Assembly (NCBI RefSeq): GCF_000740675.1
Contig: NZ_JPXI01000010.1
Coordinates: 1 to 64,000, forward strand
DNA: 64,000 nucleotides
From: Massilia sp. BSC265
Lineage (GTDB): Bacteria > Pseudomonadota > Gammaproteobacteria > Burkholderiales > Burkholderiaceae_D
Direction of reading: 5' to 3'
The notes beneath the pieces were generated by a model. The model searched no databases. It was not told where the DNA came from and worked only from the letters and a program-made list of their open reading frames with translations. The position numbers and the translations under genes were made by a program. Of the stretch, positions 25,707 through 36,068 are shown one piece after another; the stretch's first letter is position 1; each line of letters begins with the position of its first letter.

Positions 25707-26953
25707 GATTCAGACCTCGATGTTAACGCGAGCAAGCCGCATACAAAAAACAATGCTGAGCAAAGCATTGAACCCACCATGTTGTTAAACACGCCCATGA
25801 CTGGCACGAAAAGAAGCAGCATCAAAGCGGTACCGCCCACGCCCCCCTGGATGTTCAAGGCCTTGTGCCGAATGCCCTTGAACAGCAACCCGTAGCAGAT
25901 ATACGCTACCAGCCCTGAATAGCAGAGCAACTCCAGGTAAAAATTATCTATCGCATAAACGTCGCTTTCTCCCGGGATCAACGCATTTTGGGTAAGCCCT
26001 AGGCCGACGAAGGTGGCCGATGGGGTTCCCGCGAACTGCTGGTAAATCGCCAGCCATGACGCCATGCGCGTCAGCATGCTCGAACTCTCGGCACTCACCT
26101 CCAATTGCCCCGCTGCGGTTTGCGCCAGCATGATCGCTACGACGGCAATGCTCAGGATCGGGCCGAGCAAATAAATCATCGATGACAGCTTAGCCACGCG
26201 CCTGGGTGCGGCTTTATGAAGAAACATCCAGACCACCAGGATGACGTAGGCATTCCTGGTGAAGGTCATGCACGCAAGTAAATACAACGTCAGGGACATC
26301 CAGCGACTCGGCGGCAGATTGCTGTAATGCCGCAGCGCCATTAGGACGATCACCGCCATGGCGAAATCGAGGCCCGAAAAATAGGCGCCGGATAGGCGCG
26401 GCAGCGTCCAGTCACCGAAAGTCGCCGGGGAAGTCGTGGCGAACTTTTCATAAACCGTCGGGTAGGAGTCCCCCAGAATCACGACATCGAGGCCGTTGAT
26501 GAAAGCGCCCAGCAAGAGCGCCCATCCAGCGACATTCAGCCAATATTCGGTGCGTCGACGGATGACCGACAGATCTCGCTCGGCAATACCGTTCGAAAAA
26601 AGACCGCCCGCAAACACGAATAGCACCGGCGAGACAAAATAAATCCATGCGGTGGCAAGATCCGAACTCTCGAAACTGCCCTTGCGATAAACGACCGTGC
26701 CAGCGAACAAAAACATCTGGACAGTAAACATCAGAACGGCAAGCAGGACGCTATGTCCAATGCGCAGCGCTCTGGAATAGAAGAGCGATGAACATAGCAG
26801 GGCAAGCGCAAAGAAGCTGTTCAATGCGCTGATCGGCAACGCCATGCCGCTTAGCTTGAAAGAGACGAGCCGAACCAGCGGCAGTACATAAAAGCCGCAA
26901 GCCAGGAATCTCACTAGTACCAACATGATATCGGTACGCCGATCTGCTGCCAT
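25703..26953 (-). CDS. Predicted polysaccharide polymerase (Wzy-like)
   Basis: 416 residues, with about 10-12 hydrophobic segments and a large periplasmic loop in the second half (about 265-320). Wzy polymerases share little sequence identity, so the call rests on topology and context: it sits among glycosyltransferases with wzx and wzz in the same operon, and no other Wzy candidate exists. It would join lipid-linked repeat units in the periplasm. The 84 bases to the next upstream gene hold nothing recognisable. Confidence 0.78.
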   Translation of the reverse strand: MAADRRTDIMLVLVRFLACGFYVLPLVRLVSFKLSGMALPISALNSFFALALLCSSLFYSRALRIGHSVLLAVLMFTVQMFLFAGTVVYRKGSFESSDLATAWIYFVSPVLFVFAGGLFSNGIAERDLSVIRRRTEYWLNVAGWALLLGAFINGLDVVILGDSYPTVYEKFATTSPATFGDWTLPRLSGAYFSGLDFAMAVIVLMALRHYSNLPPSRWMSLTLYLLACMTFTRNAYVILVVWMFLHKAAPRRVAKLSSMIYLLGPILSIAVVAIMLAQTAAGQLEVSAESSSMLTRMASWLAIYQQFAGTPSATFVGLGLTQNALIPGESDVYAIDNFYLELLCYSGLVAYICYGLLFKGIRHKALNIQGGVGGTALMLLLFVPVMGVFNNMVGSMLCSALFFVCGLLALTSRSES

Positions 26954-27037
26954 TTCAGTGTCTTGTAGTCCGCAGTCTTTCGCGGTGTTTTTGAATTCGT
27001 ACCTGCCCGCAGTCGAATCAGGAAGCTCGGGAAACGT

Positions 27038-28021
27038 CTAAATCTGACCCGAAGTCGCTCGCAAACCGGCCAATGCGGTGTTGATTGCCTTGCCCGCACT
27101 CCAGACGCTCTTTATCAGCACGCGTGGAGTCAGGCACATCAGCTTCGCCCAGTGCGGACTGATGGGAGAGGCCAGTGCAAAATCGGCGCCAAGCTGCTTC
27201 AGTTCCGGCAGGCTGATGCCGCCAACCGCATGCAGGGCAATCAGTGATTTGAAACCGAACAGTCCCGTATTGAGCCCGTGTGACCGGATTACATGATTCT
27301 GTTCTGACTCGGTAAAAAGTCTGGGGAACGATCGCACCAGTGCAGCCCAATCCCTGACAAAAACACGCAATGCGGTCTTGAGCCAGTAACTCTTCTTTTT
27401 CCTGTTAAAACAGATCGACGGCTGGCCGAGCCAAGCGCACGACGTGGGGCGAAGCGATGCATATTCGAAAATCAGGCCCAGTTGGGGGAAATTGGTCCAC
27501 TGGACCCTGCGCTCCTCGGCAACCAGAAGCGATCGCGGGCCGCGACCGTAGACCGTCGCGCCGGACAGCGTCAAATACCACCCGCGGTCGACCAGAAAAT
27601 CCTTGACATCCTTTCCTTCGATGGCCCGGTCGACCGGATCGTTGGCGTAGGAGTTGATAAAGATGAAGTCATGTCCCTGGTTCGCCCGCGCCAGGACCTC
27701 GGTCAGCGCGCCCGGCCTGAGGTAGAGCGAATCGCCCAGATACCAGACATAATCACTGTCGGGCATCGCCAGTGTCGCGAAAAAGTTACGGTCATGCCCT
27801 AAGCTTGGGTCGTTACGCCGGTAAAAGATGAACTCATATTCATCTTTCAGTTTCGCAACCATTGACTCGGTTTCAGAGTCTTTGCTGTCATCCGAGATAT
27901 AGATGGGGATGGAATGCTCGCGGATCTCCGGGAGCATTTCCTTCAAATTCTCGTAGAGAATGGCACTTCTGTTATATGTCGGTATCGCCAGTGCGAGCCG
28001 GGAATTAGGATTTCGTAGCAT
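27038..28021 (-). CDS. GT2-family glycosyltransferase
   Basis: 327 residues. N-terminal GT-A domain LALAIPTYNRSAILYENLKEML, IPIYISDDSKDSETESM and YVWYLGDSLYLRPGAL, where GDS stands in the usual DxD position. The C-terminal half is basic and amphipathic (NRKKKSYWLKTALRVFVRD), possibly membrane-associated. Acceptor and donor are unknown. It overlaps the next gene by 17 bases. Confidence 0.85.
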   Translation of the reverse strand: MLRNPNSRLALAIPTYNRSAILYENLKEMLPEIREHSIPIYISDDSKDSETESMVAKLKDEYEFIFYRRNDPSLGHDRNFFATLAMPDSDYVWYLGDSLYLRPGALTEVLARANQGHDFIFINSYANDPVDRAIEGKDVKDFLVDRGWYLTLSGATVYGRGPRSLLVAEERRVQWTNFPQLGLIFEYASLRPTSCAWLGQPSICFNRKKKSYWLKTALRVFVRDWAALVRSFPRLFTESEQNHVIRSHGLNTGLFGFKSLIALHAVGGISLPELKQLGADFALASPISPHWAKLMCLTPRVLIKSVWSAGKAINTALAGLRATSGQI

Positions 28022-28934
28022 ACACCGCTCTAAAATACTTCCTCAGCCCTTCTCCGAGATCAAGCGGCTGATAATTTATAAGGGACTGCAGCTTGGAGAT
28101 GTCCAGAACGATCTTTGTCGCATCGACCTGTCGCGCCGACTTGTACTCCACATCGGCACGCACGCCTACCAGATCTTCAATCAGGTGGATAATCTGCTTG
28201 ACCGAGGAGCCTACGCCTGAGCCGACGTTGTAAGTGGCATTCCACGAGTTACGATCCACCAGAGCCGTTACCGCTGCGGCAAGGTCACCGACCCAAACAA
28301 AATCGCGGATAACGGAGCCATCTCCCCAGATCTCGATCAACTGACGGTTGACGATCTTGTCAAAAGCGACAGCGATTAGTCCCTGCTTCCTGTTGGGATT
28401 CTGATGAGGTCCATAGGGATTGGACGGGCGGACGATTATATACTCTAAACCGGCGGTGCGGGAAACAAATTCAATATACTGCTCAAATAGCATTTTTGAA
28501 TAACCATAATGACTAATTGGCAGCGGTTGAATCTTTTCCTGACAAGGTCCTTCGACGGCGTCGCCATAGATAGCGCCGCCGGACGAGAAGTATAGATATT
28601 TCATCTTTCTAGAAGCGAGGTGGCTCAACAGCTGAAAAGCCGGGAGCATCATGTTCCTGAGTTCCAGATCGAAAGCCGTGTAGTCGCTCGACGGCAACAA
28701 GCTCGATGCCAGGTTCGCAACACAATCGATTTCCAGCTCATCCACGAGACGGATGATTGCTGCAGTGTCGCCGATATCGACCTCGTACTTTCCGTTAACG
28801 GGAATCGAAAGACGCCGGCTTTCGAAATTGGCGAAAGACTTGTCGAGAAGGTATACGGAATGCCCGGCATTAATCATCGCCTCTGCGAGATTGATGCCCA
28901 GAAATCCTGCACCTCCGATCAATAATACTTTCAT
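28005..28934 (-). CDS. NAD-dependent sugar epimerase/dehydratase (extended SDR)
   Basis: 309 residues. Rossmann motif LIGGAGFLGINLAEAM, Ser of the triad in YLYFSSGGAIYGD, active-site YGYSK, and PSNPYGPHQNPNRKQGLI typical of UDP-glucose 4-epimerase-like enzymes. It could make UDP-Gal/GalNAc-type sugars or modify the GDP-heptose made in this locus. The substrate cannot be told from sequence. It lies between two glycosyltransferases. Confidence 0.85.
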   Translation of the reverse strand: MKVLLIGGAGFLGINLAEAMINAGHSVYLLDKSFANFESRRLSIPVNGKYEVDIGDTAAIIRLVDELEIDCVANLASSLLPSSDYTAFDLELRNMMLPAFQLLSHLASRKMKYLYFSSGGAIYGDAVEGPCQEKIQPLPISHYGYSKMLFEQYIEFVSRTAGLEYIIVRPSNPYGPHQNPNRKQGLIAVAFDKIVNRQLIEIWGDGSVIRDFVWVGDLAAAVTALVDRNSWNATYNVGSGVGSSVKQIIHLIEDLVGVRADVEYKSARQVDATKIVLDISKLQSLINYQPLDLGEGLRKYFRAVYATKS

Positions 28935-28949
28935 GGGAAATGGATCTGG

Positions 28950-29969
28950 TTAGCGGTGTGGAAGAAGACGCGTCAGCGAAAATACGAGACAACGCCAGAC
29001 AAATACGGCAAGAGCGGACGATCGTTTGATTCGCTCGCCATCGGCTAGCCAATCGCGGTCGATCGCGAGCTTTTGGACCCGTGCCGAAGTCGAAAGCAGA
29101 AGAGAATAAAAGCCGGGAACGACGCCCTCCGATATCATCCGGGAGCGCAGTTCGCGCGATTTCGTCACGAACGCACTCCTGGTTTGGGGCACCATTGATT
29201 CATTTTGCCGCATCCGGTACAGTCCGACTTTCTCGGAAACGATCGGAATATCGCCTATTGCGGCGACCCAGCGGCACCAGAATTCATAGTCGGCGATAGG
29301 AAACCAGGAAGGATCGAAACTACCGACTGACAGCGCCAGGTCCCGCCTCATTACGACGCCAAGAGTACCGCAGAATGGGTTGCCAAAGAAAAATTCGCGG
29401 GTTCCCTTGATGCGGGTTTTGCCGGCTCCTTTCGACGGGGCTGCCGTCAGCGCGTGCGCGTCCACGACACGGTCTTTCGGAATCTCTTGAGGACGATTTT
29501 CGCGCTGGTCCAGGATAGCGACCTGGAAAGCGAGAATGGGAGCCGGCTCGGCCGCTGGCTGCAGCAGGCGCGAATTGAGCTCCGCCGCGAATGCAGGTAA
29601 CAGCAGGTCATCATCGTGCAGAATCGTCACGTATTTGCCGCGAGCCAGATTGATTCCCTGGTTCCAGTTCCCGAACATGCCGACATTCTCGATATTCTTG
29701 TAATAGACGAACGAGTGGTCGCGGAACCGCGATATCTCCTGCAATGCGAGGGCGTCGTTCGATGGATCGTTATCGACCACCAGCACTTCTACCGAAAAAT
29801 CGAAATGGAGCGCAAAAACAGACTCCAGCGTTTCTGCAAGCAGATCGAAACGCTTGTAAGTCGGGATGGCGATCGACAGCAGTGGCACCGTGTCGCGCAC
29901 CGAAGTATCCATCAAGATCCGGCTACCGGCTCTTGCAGTTCCTCGTAAATCCATTTGATTCATGTGCAT
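28950..29969 (-). CDS. GT2-family glycosyltransferase
   Basis: 339 residues. IPTYKRFDLLAETLESVFAL, VLVVDNDPSND, WNQGINLARGKYVTILHDDDLLLP (a clear DxD) and FPIADYEFWCRW are classic GT2 features. Met at several early positions leaves the start uncertain; the conserved domain begins near residue 31, so a start at MDTSVRDTVPL (about 29912) is possible. Specificity is unknown. Confidence 0.86.
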   Translation of the reverse strand: MHMNQMDLRGTARAGSRILMDTSVRDTVPLLSIAIPTYKRFDLLAETLESVFALHFDFSVEVLVVDNDPSNDALALQEISRFRDHSFVYYKNIENVGMFGNWNQGINLARGKYVTILHDDDLLLPAFAAELNSRLLQPAAEPAPILAFQVAILDQRENRPQEIPKDRVVDAHALTAAPSKGAGKTRIKGTREFFFGNPFCGTLGVVMRRDLALSVGSFDPSWFPIADYEFWCRWVAAIGDIPIVSEKVGLYRMRQNESMVPQTRSAFVTKSRELRSRMISEGVVPGFYSLLLSTSARVQKLAIDRDWLADGERIKRSSALAVFVWRCLVFSLTRLLPHR

Positions 29970-30001
29970 AATGATTTATCCGACCCGGAAACGCTGCGTT
30001 A

Positions 30002-31399
30002 TTACACGTAACGCGAAACAATTCGCTTCGCTCCCAGAACCAATATATTCGAAAGGCTGACCTCAAGATGCTTCACTGCTTCCAACGGCCATTTCCAGTT
30101 GTTATAGGCCAGTTGCACCGCGCCTTGTGCGATTACGATTCCCGCGATGCCGAATGGCTTGATTAATAACAAGGTCAACAAGGTGACCCCAATGCCCGAA
30201 AAGATCGCCGCGCCGACGAACGGCACCTTGTTCAGCGTGGTCAAGTAGCTCGCTGCAATGCTGTGATTCATTTCGAGCAGCATGACGATTCCCAGCATCA
30301 AGCAAAGCGGCCAAGGCAGCAAATGGTTGCGGCTCCCGATTAAGGTGAGCAGGCCGTCACCTGCAACCACGACAAAGGTCAATCCGAGCAGGAAGAAAAC
30401 CCAGCTCATCAGGAAGGTTTCGCCAAGTACCTCGGCAGCGGCTTTCCGGTTATAAGACGCCTGCAGGCTGGCTAAATGCGGAAGCTGCAGCTGGCATACC
30501 ACGCTCGCCATTCCGGACAACGCCATCAGCACGGTAACGGTGATGCCGTAACTTCCGGAGGCCGCCAATCCGACGAAACTCGCGGCGATAAGTACGTTAC
30601 CTCGCTGTATCAGGAAAGCACCGATCTGGACCACGCCCAGGCGACCGGCGTTGTGCCAGAGTGTACGCAGGATTTCGCGTTTGCCTTCCGCCGTGATTTC
30701 AGTATTCCGCATCCGTTCGATCAAGGCGTCCTTGGTGAAATAGTGGTGAGCGGTGGCTCTTCCGACCGCGGCCGACAACAATGACGCGATCCCAAGGCCG
30801 AACAAGCCATAGCCCATCAGAAGTGCACTCACGCTAAACAACACCAGCGAACCACGGGTGAATACAGTGACTTTGCTCCATTGCGTGACGTCGCCGCGCC
30901 CCTGCAAGAAGCCGTTGATATAGGCAAAATAAAAATTGATGATCGAGCCAAGGGAGAACATTCCCCAAGCCAGAAGGGAGTGGGCAGCATCCTGATTCGG
31001 CGTCAATAAGGTCTTGATATACAGGCTTCCCAGAAGCAGCATGAAGACGCCCGCGAGGCCGGCAACCGCGCGGTACACGGTGCGTGCAGCCTCCAGCAAG
31101 CTGGCAAGCAGGACGACGTTAGTTCCCGATTCTTGGTTGGCGCGCGCCGGCAGCCCTGTTTTCGCCAGTTGCTGCGCGCCCGAGTACACATAGGCAGCAT
31201 TGCGCGCGAACGTTGGCTGGAAGCCAAGTTCCAGCAATTGCGCCAGGCCGGCAAGCGCCGTAAAGACGAACCAGAGACCGAGATCTTCAGGAGAAAGGTA
31301 GCGCGCGCTTATCGGCAGCAGCAGCAGACCGCCGCCGAGATTCAGAGCTTGAGCGACATACCCCCATATCATGTCGCCCTGTGTTATTTGCCTGCCCAT
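30002..31399 (-). CDS. wzx: Wzx-type polysaccharide flippase
   Basis: 465 residues with about 12-14 membrane helices. Early segments (GYVAQALNLGGGLLLLPISARYLSPEDLGLWFVFTALAGLAQLLELGF) are typical of oligosaccharide flippases of the MVF/polysaccharide-synthase clan. It should move lipid-linked repeat units across the inner membrane. It is 3 bases from the upstream reductase gene. Confidence 0.9.
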   Translation of the reverse strand: MGRQITQGDMIWGYVAQALNLGGGLLLLPISARYLSPEDLGLWFVFTALAGLAQLLELGFQPTFARNAAYVYSGAQQLAKTGLPARANQESGTNVVLLASLLEAARTVYRAVAGLAGVFMLLLGSLYIKTLLTPNQDAAHSLLAWGMFSLGSIINFYFAYINGFLQGRGDVTQWSKVTVFTRGSLVLFSVSALLMGYGLFGLGIASLLSAAVGRATAHHYFTKDALIERMRNTEITAEGKREILRTLWHNAGRLGVVQIGAFLIQRGNVLIAASFVGLAASGSYGITVTVLMALSGMASVVCQLQLPHLASLQASYNRKAAAEVLGETFLMSWVFFLLGLTFVVVAGDGLLTLIGSRNHLLPWPLCLMLGIVMLLEMNHSIAASYLTTLNKVPFVGAAIFSGIGVTLLTLLLIKPFGIAGIVIAQGAVQLAYNNWKWPLEAVKHLEVSLSNILVLGAKRIVSRYV

Positions 31400-31402
31400 G
31401 AC

Positions 31403-32320
31403 TCAAGCGTTATCTGCCGTTACCGGGCGCGTTTGAAGAATGCCGGTTTCAAACGGGATCTGCGGCTTCCACCCGGGAACGGGAGAAAAACCGGTCCATG
31501 TCGTCATGACTTCACGCGGACGGTAAGGACGTCCTCCCCAGAGGATTGGCACCTGCGTGCCCGTCGCCTGCTCGAAGGCCGCGACCAAGTCGCGCAAGCG
31601 TTGGGGCTGGCCGGACGACACGCCATAGTGAACGTTCCCCCCATCGCGCCCGCGCAACTGCGCCGCAGCCAACATGAAGGCCTCGACGACGTCATCGATA
31701 TGCACGAGGTCGATCAATTGCTCCCCCTGCGACATGGCCAGGGGTTCGCGCGCGGTCGAGGTTTTCCACAGCAGCGCGATCAGCTTCGAGCGCCAGTCGT
31801 AGGGGCCATACGTATCGAACAGCACCAGAGTCGTGGCAACCAGGCCGTGGGCCTCGACGTAGTAGGCCAGCAGGCATTCGAATGCCTGCTTGGTCGCCGC
31901 GTATAGGTTGACGGGGTTGTACTCGTGGTTTTCGTAGTGCTGCCATGAGGTGCCGGTATTCACCAGATGACGCACGCCATTGCGTGCCATGGCCTCCACG
32001 AGCTGAGTCGAGAACAGGACGTTGGAACGCACCAGGAGCTCGACATCCGCCACAGTGTGCTGCGCCAGGAAAAGCGATGCCAAGTGAAAAACGACTGTCG
32101 GCGCTGCCGCATTGACGATGGCCACCATGTCTTCGGTGCTGCCGTCGTGCTCGTGGCAGACGACTGTTTCCTGTGCCGGGCCAAGCACTTTAGTATCGCT
32201 GCCCGGCCGGATGATGAGGTGCACATTCCAGCCATCTGCAACCAGGCGGCGAACCAGCATGGCGCCGACATAGCCGGTGCCGCCCGTCACCAGTGCACGT
32301 TTCGCGTCGCGTTCATTCAT
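31403..32320 (-). CDS. NAD-dependent sugar reductase/epimerase, probable last step of CDP-dideoxyhexose synthesis
   Basis: 305 residues from ATG 32320, overlapping the upstream stop by 8 bases. ALVTGGTGYVGAMLVRRLV binds NAD(P), with VFHLASLF, VNTGTSWQHYE and YAATKQAFE (YxxxK). The gene follows a complete CDP-3,6-dideoxyhexose set, where a 4-keto reductase such as RfbJ, RfbS or AscF is expected. Inferred role: reduction of the CDP-3,6-dideoxy-4-keto sugar. The exact product sugar is not determinable by eye. Confidence 0.78.
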   Translation of the reverse strand: MNERDAKRALVTGGTGYVGAMLVRRLVADGWNVHLIIRPGSDTKVLGPAQETVVCHEHDGSTEDMVAIVNAAAPTVVFHLASLFLAQHTVADVELLVRSNVLFSTQLVEAMARNGVRHLVNTGTSWQHYENHEYNPVNLYAATKQAFECLLAYYVEAHGLVATTLVLFDTYGPYDWRSKLIALLWKTSTAREPLAMSQGEQLIDLVHIDDVVEAFMLAAAQLRGRDGGNVHYGVSSGQPQRLRDLVAAFEQATGTQVPILWGGRPYRPREVMTTWTGFSPVPGWKPQIPFETGILQTRPVTADNA

Positions 32321-32861
32321 AGGTAAAGGGGCTTTCAAACTCGGAAAACGGATTGAAACGCGCATCGCGTTCCGACAGGATTGGCGTGTCGGTCGGCCAG
32401 TCCACATTCACCGACGACCAGAGTATGCCGGAATCGTTTTCCGGCGAATACACTGTGCTCACTTTGTAGACGAGCGTCGCCGTCTCGCTGACGGCACAAA
32501 ATCCGTGCGCAAGTCCCTTCGGGATATACAGATAATTGCCCGCCTCCGCGCTGAGAGTGAACGTCGCCGCTTGCCCGTAGGTTGGCGAACCGACCCGCAG
32601 GTCAAGGACGACGTCGAATACTTCGCCCTGCACGCAGTAGACCATCTTGACGTGGTCCGCAGGCGGCGTCTGGAAGTGCATCCCTCGGATAACGTCTTTG
32701 CGCGAGTGCGAATAGTACTCTTCGGTAAACTCGGTCGTCAGGCCCAGTTCGCGAAAGGCATCTGCGTGAAATACCTTCACAAAACTACCGCGCGCATCGT
32801 GCATGACGCGCGGCAGCACCTCATGGCATCCTGGGATGAATGAAGGTTTGAGCGTGAACAT
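32313..32861 (-). CDS. RmlC-like epimerase, possible CDP-3,6-dideoxyhexulose 5-epimerase (AscE-like)
   Basis: 182 residues of the RmlC cupin family with RGMHFQ in place of RGLHYQ, EEYYSHSRKDVIRG, VFDVVLDLRVGSPTYG and PKGLAHGFCAVSETATLVYK. It differs clearly from both RmlC copies in the window. It overlaps the rfbH-type gene (TGATG) and the reductase, so it belongs to the CDP-sugar block. AscE of Yersinia carries out the 5-epimerisation to ascarylose in the same context, which makes CDP-ascarylose or a relative a candidate product. The assignment to that step is inference. Confidence 0.75.
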   Translation of the reverse strand: MFTLKPSFIPGCHEVLPRVMHDARGSFVKVFHADAFRELGLTTEFTEEYYSHSRKDVIRGMHFQTPPADHVKMVYCVQGEVFDVVLDLRVGSPTYGQAATFTLSAEAGNYLYIPKGLAHGFCAVSETATLVYKVSTVYSPENDSGILWSSVNVDWPTDTPILSERDARFNPFSEFESPFTYE

Positions 32862-34204
32862 CAGAAATTCAGACCGAAGAACTCTTCGAGCTTGGCAACG
32901 ATGTAATCCAGGTGCGCGGTGGTCAAGCCCGGGAACGTACCCAGCCAGAAGGTCTGGTTCATCACGACGTCGGTGTTCGTGAGCTCACCGCTGACGCGAT
33001 AATTGCGTCCGATCATGTAAGGCTGGCGAATCAAGTTGCCGGCGAAGAGCAGACGCGTCGCGATCTTGTTTTGTTCCAGGTAATTCAGTAGGTCAACACG
33101 CTTGACGCCGGCGGTTTCCTTCAGGACGACCGGGAAACCGAACCAGGACGGATCGGAATTCGGCGTCGCTTCCGGCAGGTGTAGGAACTGTTCGCACGAT
33201 TGCATGCGCTCCTTCAGGTAATTGAAGTTTGCCTTGCGCGTAGCGATGAACTCGTCGACGCGGTCGAGCTGGGCTAGCGCGCACGCCGCCTGCATATCGG
33301 TGATCTTCAGGTTGTAACCGAGGTGGCTGTAAGTGTACTTGTGGTCGTAGCCTTCCGGCAGGTCGCCCAGCTTCCAGCAGAATCGCTTGTCGCAGGTATT
33401 GTCCTTCCCCGGCGGGCAATAGCAGTCGCGGCCCCAATCGCGGAACGATTCGGCGATCAACTTTAGTTCCGAGTTGTTGGTGAATACGGCACCGCCCTCG
33501 CCCATGGTAATGTGGTGGGCGGGGTAGAAGCTTAGCGTAGCGATATCGCCAAAGGTGCCGACGAGTTGGCCGTTGTAGGTCGCGCCGAGCGCATCGCAGC
33601 AGTCCTCGATCAGCCAAAGATTGTATTTCTTGCAGATTGCCGTGACGACGTCGAGGTTGAACGGATTGCCCAGCGAGTGCGCCAGCATGATGGCCTTGGT
33701 CTTGGGCGAGATCGCCGCTTCGATTTTGCTTGCATCGATGTTATGGGTCGCGAGGTCCACGTCAACGAACACCGGCACCGCGCCGAACTGGAGGATCGGG
33801 TTAACCGTAGTCGGGAAGCCTGCTGCGACCCCGATCACTTCGTCGCCCGGCTTGATGGCGCGCTCGCCCAGCTTCGAGGAGGTGAGGGTCGAGAAGGCGA
33901 CGAGGTTGGCCGACGATCCGGAATTGACAGTAATCAGGTGTTTGACGCCGAGGTATTTCGCGAGTCGCTCTTCAAACATGGCGTTGAAGCGACCGGTGGT
34001 GAGCCAGCCGTCCAGGCTGGCTTCGACCATGTTCTGGAGCTCAGCGGCGCCGATCACTTTGCCGGATACCGGCACTGGCGTTCGTCCGGGAACGAAAGCC
34101 TGTGGGGCATAGACGATGTCCGCATACTGCTGCACCAGATCGGCGATCTCCTTGCGAATCGCGTTCGGAGATTTCGGCATAAATTGAATGTTCGAGGTAG
34201 TCAT
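32861..34204 (-). CDS. rfbH: CDP-4-dehydro-6-deoxyglucose 3-dehydrase (E1; RfbH/DdhC)
   Basis: 447 residues, aminotransferase-fold DegT/DnrJ/EryC1 family. The lysine that normally binds PLP is replaced by His ([15 protein letters not shown]), the hallmark of the E1/ColD-type C3 dehydrase. Cysteines for a [2Fe-2S] cluster are seen in EDCCDALGA and [17 protein letters not shown]. It removes the C3 hydroxyl using PMP and electrons from the reductase encoded at 36069-37073. Confidence 0.95.
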   Translation of the reverse strand: MTTSNIQFMPKSPNAIRKEIADLVQQYADIVYAPQAFVPGRTPVPVSGKVIGAAELQNMVEASLDGWLTTGRFNAMFEERLAKYLGVKHLITVNSGSSANLVAFSTLTSSKLGERAIKPGDEVIGVAAGFPTTVNPILQFGAVPVFVDVDLATHNIDASKIEAAISPKTKAIMLAHSLGNPFNLDVVTAICKKYNLWLIEDCCDALGATYNGQLVGTFGDIATLSFYPAHHITMGEGGAVFTNNSELKLIAESFRDWGRDCYCPPGKDNTCDKRFCWKLGDLPEGYDHKYTYSHLGYNLKITDMQAACALAQLDRVDEFIATRKANFNYLKERMQSCEQFLHLPEATPNSDPSWFGFPVVLKETAGVKRVDLLNYLEQNKIATRLLFAGNLIRQPYMIGRNYRVSGELTNTDVVMNQTFWLGTFPGLTTAHLDYIVAKLEEFFGLNF

Positions 34205-34209
34205 ATTTT

Positions 34210-35280
34210 TTAAGCAGGCAAACTAGCGTTTTGATATTGTGAAATTTGTTGAAGGCACTTAGCTCGGATGTCAGCCTTGTCGAGCCATGCATGGTGCCAT
34301 TCGACGATGTGTCCAAGTGCGGTCGCGAGATGCCAGCGCGGCTGCCATCCCAGCTTCGCTCTTGCCTTGGAAATATCCAGCTTCAGGTAGTGGGCTTCGT
34401 GGGGATGCTGACCTTCGTCCAACTGCCATGCGGCCTCGCCGCCCCAGCTGCGGACCATATGCTCCACGATCCACTGGACGGGCCGCGCATCGTCGTCGTG
34501 CGGACCGAAATTCCAGCCGTCGGCGAAAGCCTGGCCTTCCTGATACAGGCGCTCGGCGAGCGCAAGATAGCCGGCCAAGGGTTCGAGAACGTGCTGCCAT
34601 GGCCGCGTGGAATGCGGATTACGGATGATCACTGGCTCGCTCTTCTCGAACGCACGCAGGATATCCGGGACCAGACGGTTCGCGGCCCAATCGCCGCCAC
34701 CGATGACATTGCCGGCGCGCGCGGAAGCCAGCGCGATATCGGATTGCTGGAAGAAGGAACGGCGATAAGCGCTGGTGACCAGTTCCGAGCACCCTTTGCT
34801 ATTGCTGTAGGGGTCATAGCCACCCATGGGTTCATCCTCACGGTAGCCCCACAGCCATTCCTTGTTCTCGTAACACTTGTCCGTCGTGACATTGACAATC
34901 GCGCGTGCGCTGCCGACCTGACGAGCGGCCTCGAGCACGTGCACTGTCCCCATGACGTTGGTCGCATAGGTCTCGACAGGGTGCTGGTAGGAGTAACGCA
35001 CCAAGGGCTGGGCGGCCATGTGGATAATGATCTCCGGCTTGCAGTCTTCCATCGCGGACAGCACCGTCGCGTAATCGCGGATGTCGCCGATAATGCTGGT
35101 CATCCCGATAACGACGTTCGCTTCCTCGAACAGGGCCGGTGAAGTCGGCGCCGCAAGCGCCAAGCCATGAAGCTCAGCTCCCATCGACTGCAGCCACAGG
35201 CTAAGCCAGCTGCCCTTGAAGCCGGTATGCCCGGTCAGGAGAACGCGTTTGCCGTGCCAAAAATCAGGATTGACGCTCAT
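34210..35280 (-). CDS. rfbG: CDP-glucose 4,6-dehydratase (RfbG/DdhB)
   Basis: 356 residues from ATG 35280, 2 bases after the rfbF stop. [30 protein letters not shown] is characteristic of CDP-glucose dehydratases, with [25 protein letters not shown] and [11 protein letters not shown] (YxxxK). It forms CDP-4-keto-6-deoxyglucose, the substrate of the E1 enzyme encoded next. Confidence 0.95.
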   Translation of the reverse strand: MSVNPDFWHGKRVLLTGHTGFKGSWLSLWLQSMGAELHGLALAAPTSPALFEEANVVIGMTSIIGDIRDYATVLSAMEDCKPEIIIHMAAQPLVRYSYQHPVETYATNVMGTVHVLEAARQVGSARAIVNVTTDKCYENKEWLWGYREDEPMGGYDPYSNSKGCSELVTSAYRRSFFQQSDIALASARAGNVIGGGDWAANRLVPDILRAFEKSEPVIIRNPHSTRPWQHVLEPLAGYLALAERLYQEGQAFADGWNFGPHDDDARPVQWIVEHMVRSWGGEAAWQLDEGQHPHEAHYLKLDISKARAKLGWQPRWHLATALGHIVEWHHAWLDKADIRAKCLQQISQYQNASLPA

Positions 35281-35282
35281 GA

Positions 35283-36059
35283 TCAGTCCCACTTCTTCCA
35301 AGGTGCTTTTCCGCTCGTCCACAGGCCTTCCAGGTGAATCTTGTCGCGCAAGGTGTCCATCGGCTGCCAGAATCCATGGTGTTCGTAGGCCATCAGCTGG
35401 CCCATTTCCGCCAGATCCGACAAGGGCTCCTGCTCCCAGATCGTGGCATCGCCCTTCTTGATGAACTCAAGGACTTTCGGGGAAAGCACAAAAAATCCGC
35501 CGTTGATCATGGCGCCATCGCCCTTCGGTTTCTCCTTGAAACTCTTGACCTGCGATTCCACAATATCCAGCGCGCCGAAGCGGCCGGGTGGATACGTGGC
35601 GGTCAGGGTCGCCCACTTCTTGTGCTTCCGATGGAACTCGATGGTCGCGCTGATATCGATGTCCCCGACGCCGTCGCCATAGGTAAAGCAGAACGCTTCC
35701 TCGTTCTTCAGGTAGTCGCCCACGCGCGCCAGTCGGCCGCCGGTCATCGACTCGTCGCCGGTGTCCACCAGCGTCACTCTCCAGGACTCGGCGCGCTTTT
35801 CGCGCACGTGCATCTCATTCGCCTGCATATCGAAGGTCACGTCGGACATGTGGAGGAAATAGTTCGCGAAGTATTCCTTGATAACGTAACCCTTGTAGCC
35901 ACAGCAGATGATGAAATCGTGGATGCCGTGATGCGAGTACATCTTCATGATGTGCCAGAGAATCGGCTTGCCGCCGATTTCCACCATAGGCTTGGGCCGG
36001 GTGGAGGTCTCTTCACTCAAGCGCGTACCAAGTCCCCCTGCGAGAATGACTGCTTTCAT
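35283..36059 (-). CDS. rfbF: Glucose-1-phosphate cytidylyltransferase (RfbF/DdhA)
   Basis: 258 residues. VILAGGLGTRLSEETSTRPKPMVEIGGKPILWHIMKMYS is diagnostic of this enzyme, with YGDGVGDID and PPGRFGALDI. It makes CDP-glucose from CTP and glucose-1-phosphate. It is followed directly by rfbG and preceded by the E3-type reductase gene. Confidence 0.96.
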   Translation of the reverse strand: MKAVILAGGLGTRLSEETSTRPKPMVEIGGKPILWHIMKMYSHHGIHDFIICCGYKGYVIKEYFANYFLHMSDVTFDMQANEMHVREKRAESWRVTLVDTGDESMTGGRLARVGDYLKNEEAFCFTYGDGVGDIDISATIEFHRKHKKWATLTATYPPGRFGALDIVESQVKSFKEKPKGDGAMINGGFFVLSPKVLEFIKKGDATIWEQEPLSDLAEMGQLMAYEHHGFWQPMDTLRDKIHLEGLWTSGKAPWKKWD

Positions 36060-36068
36060 ATAAATATC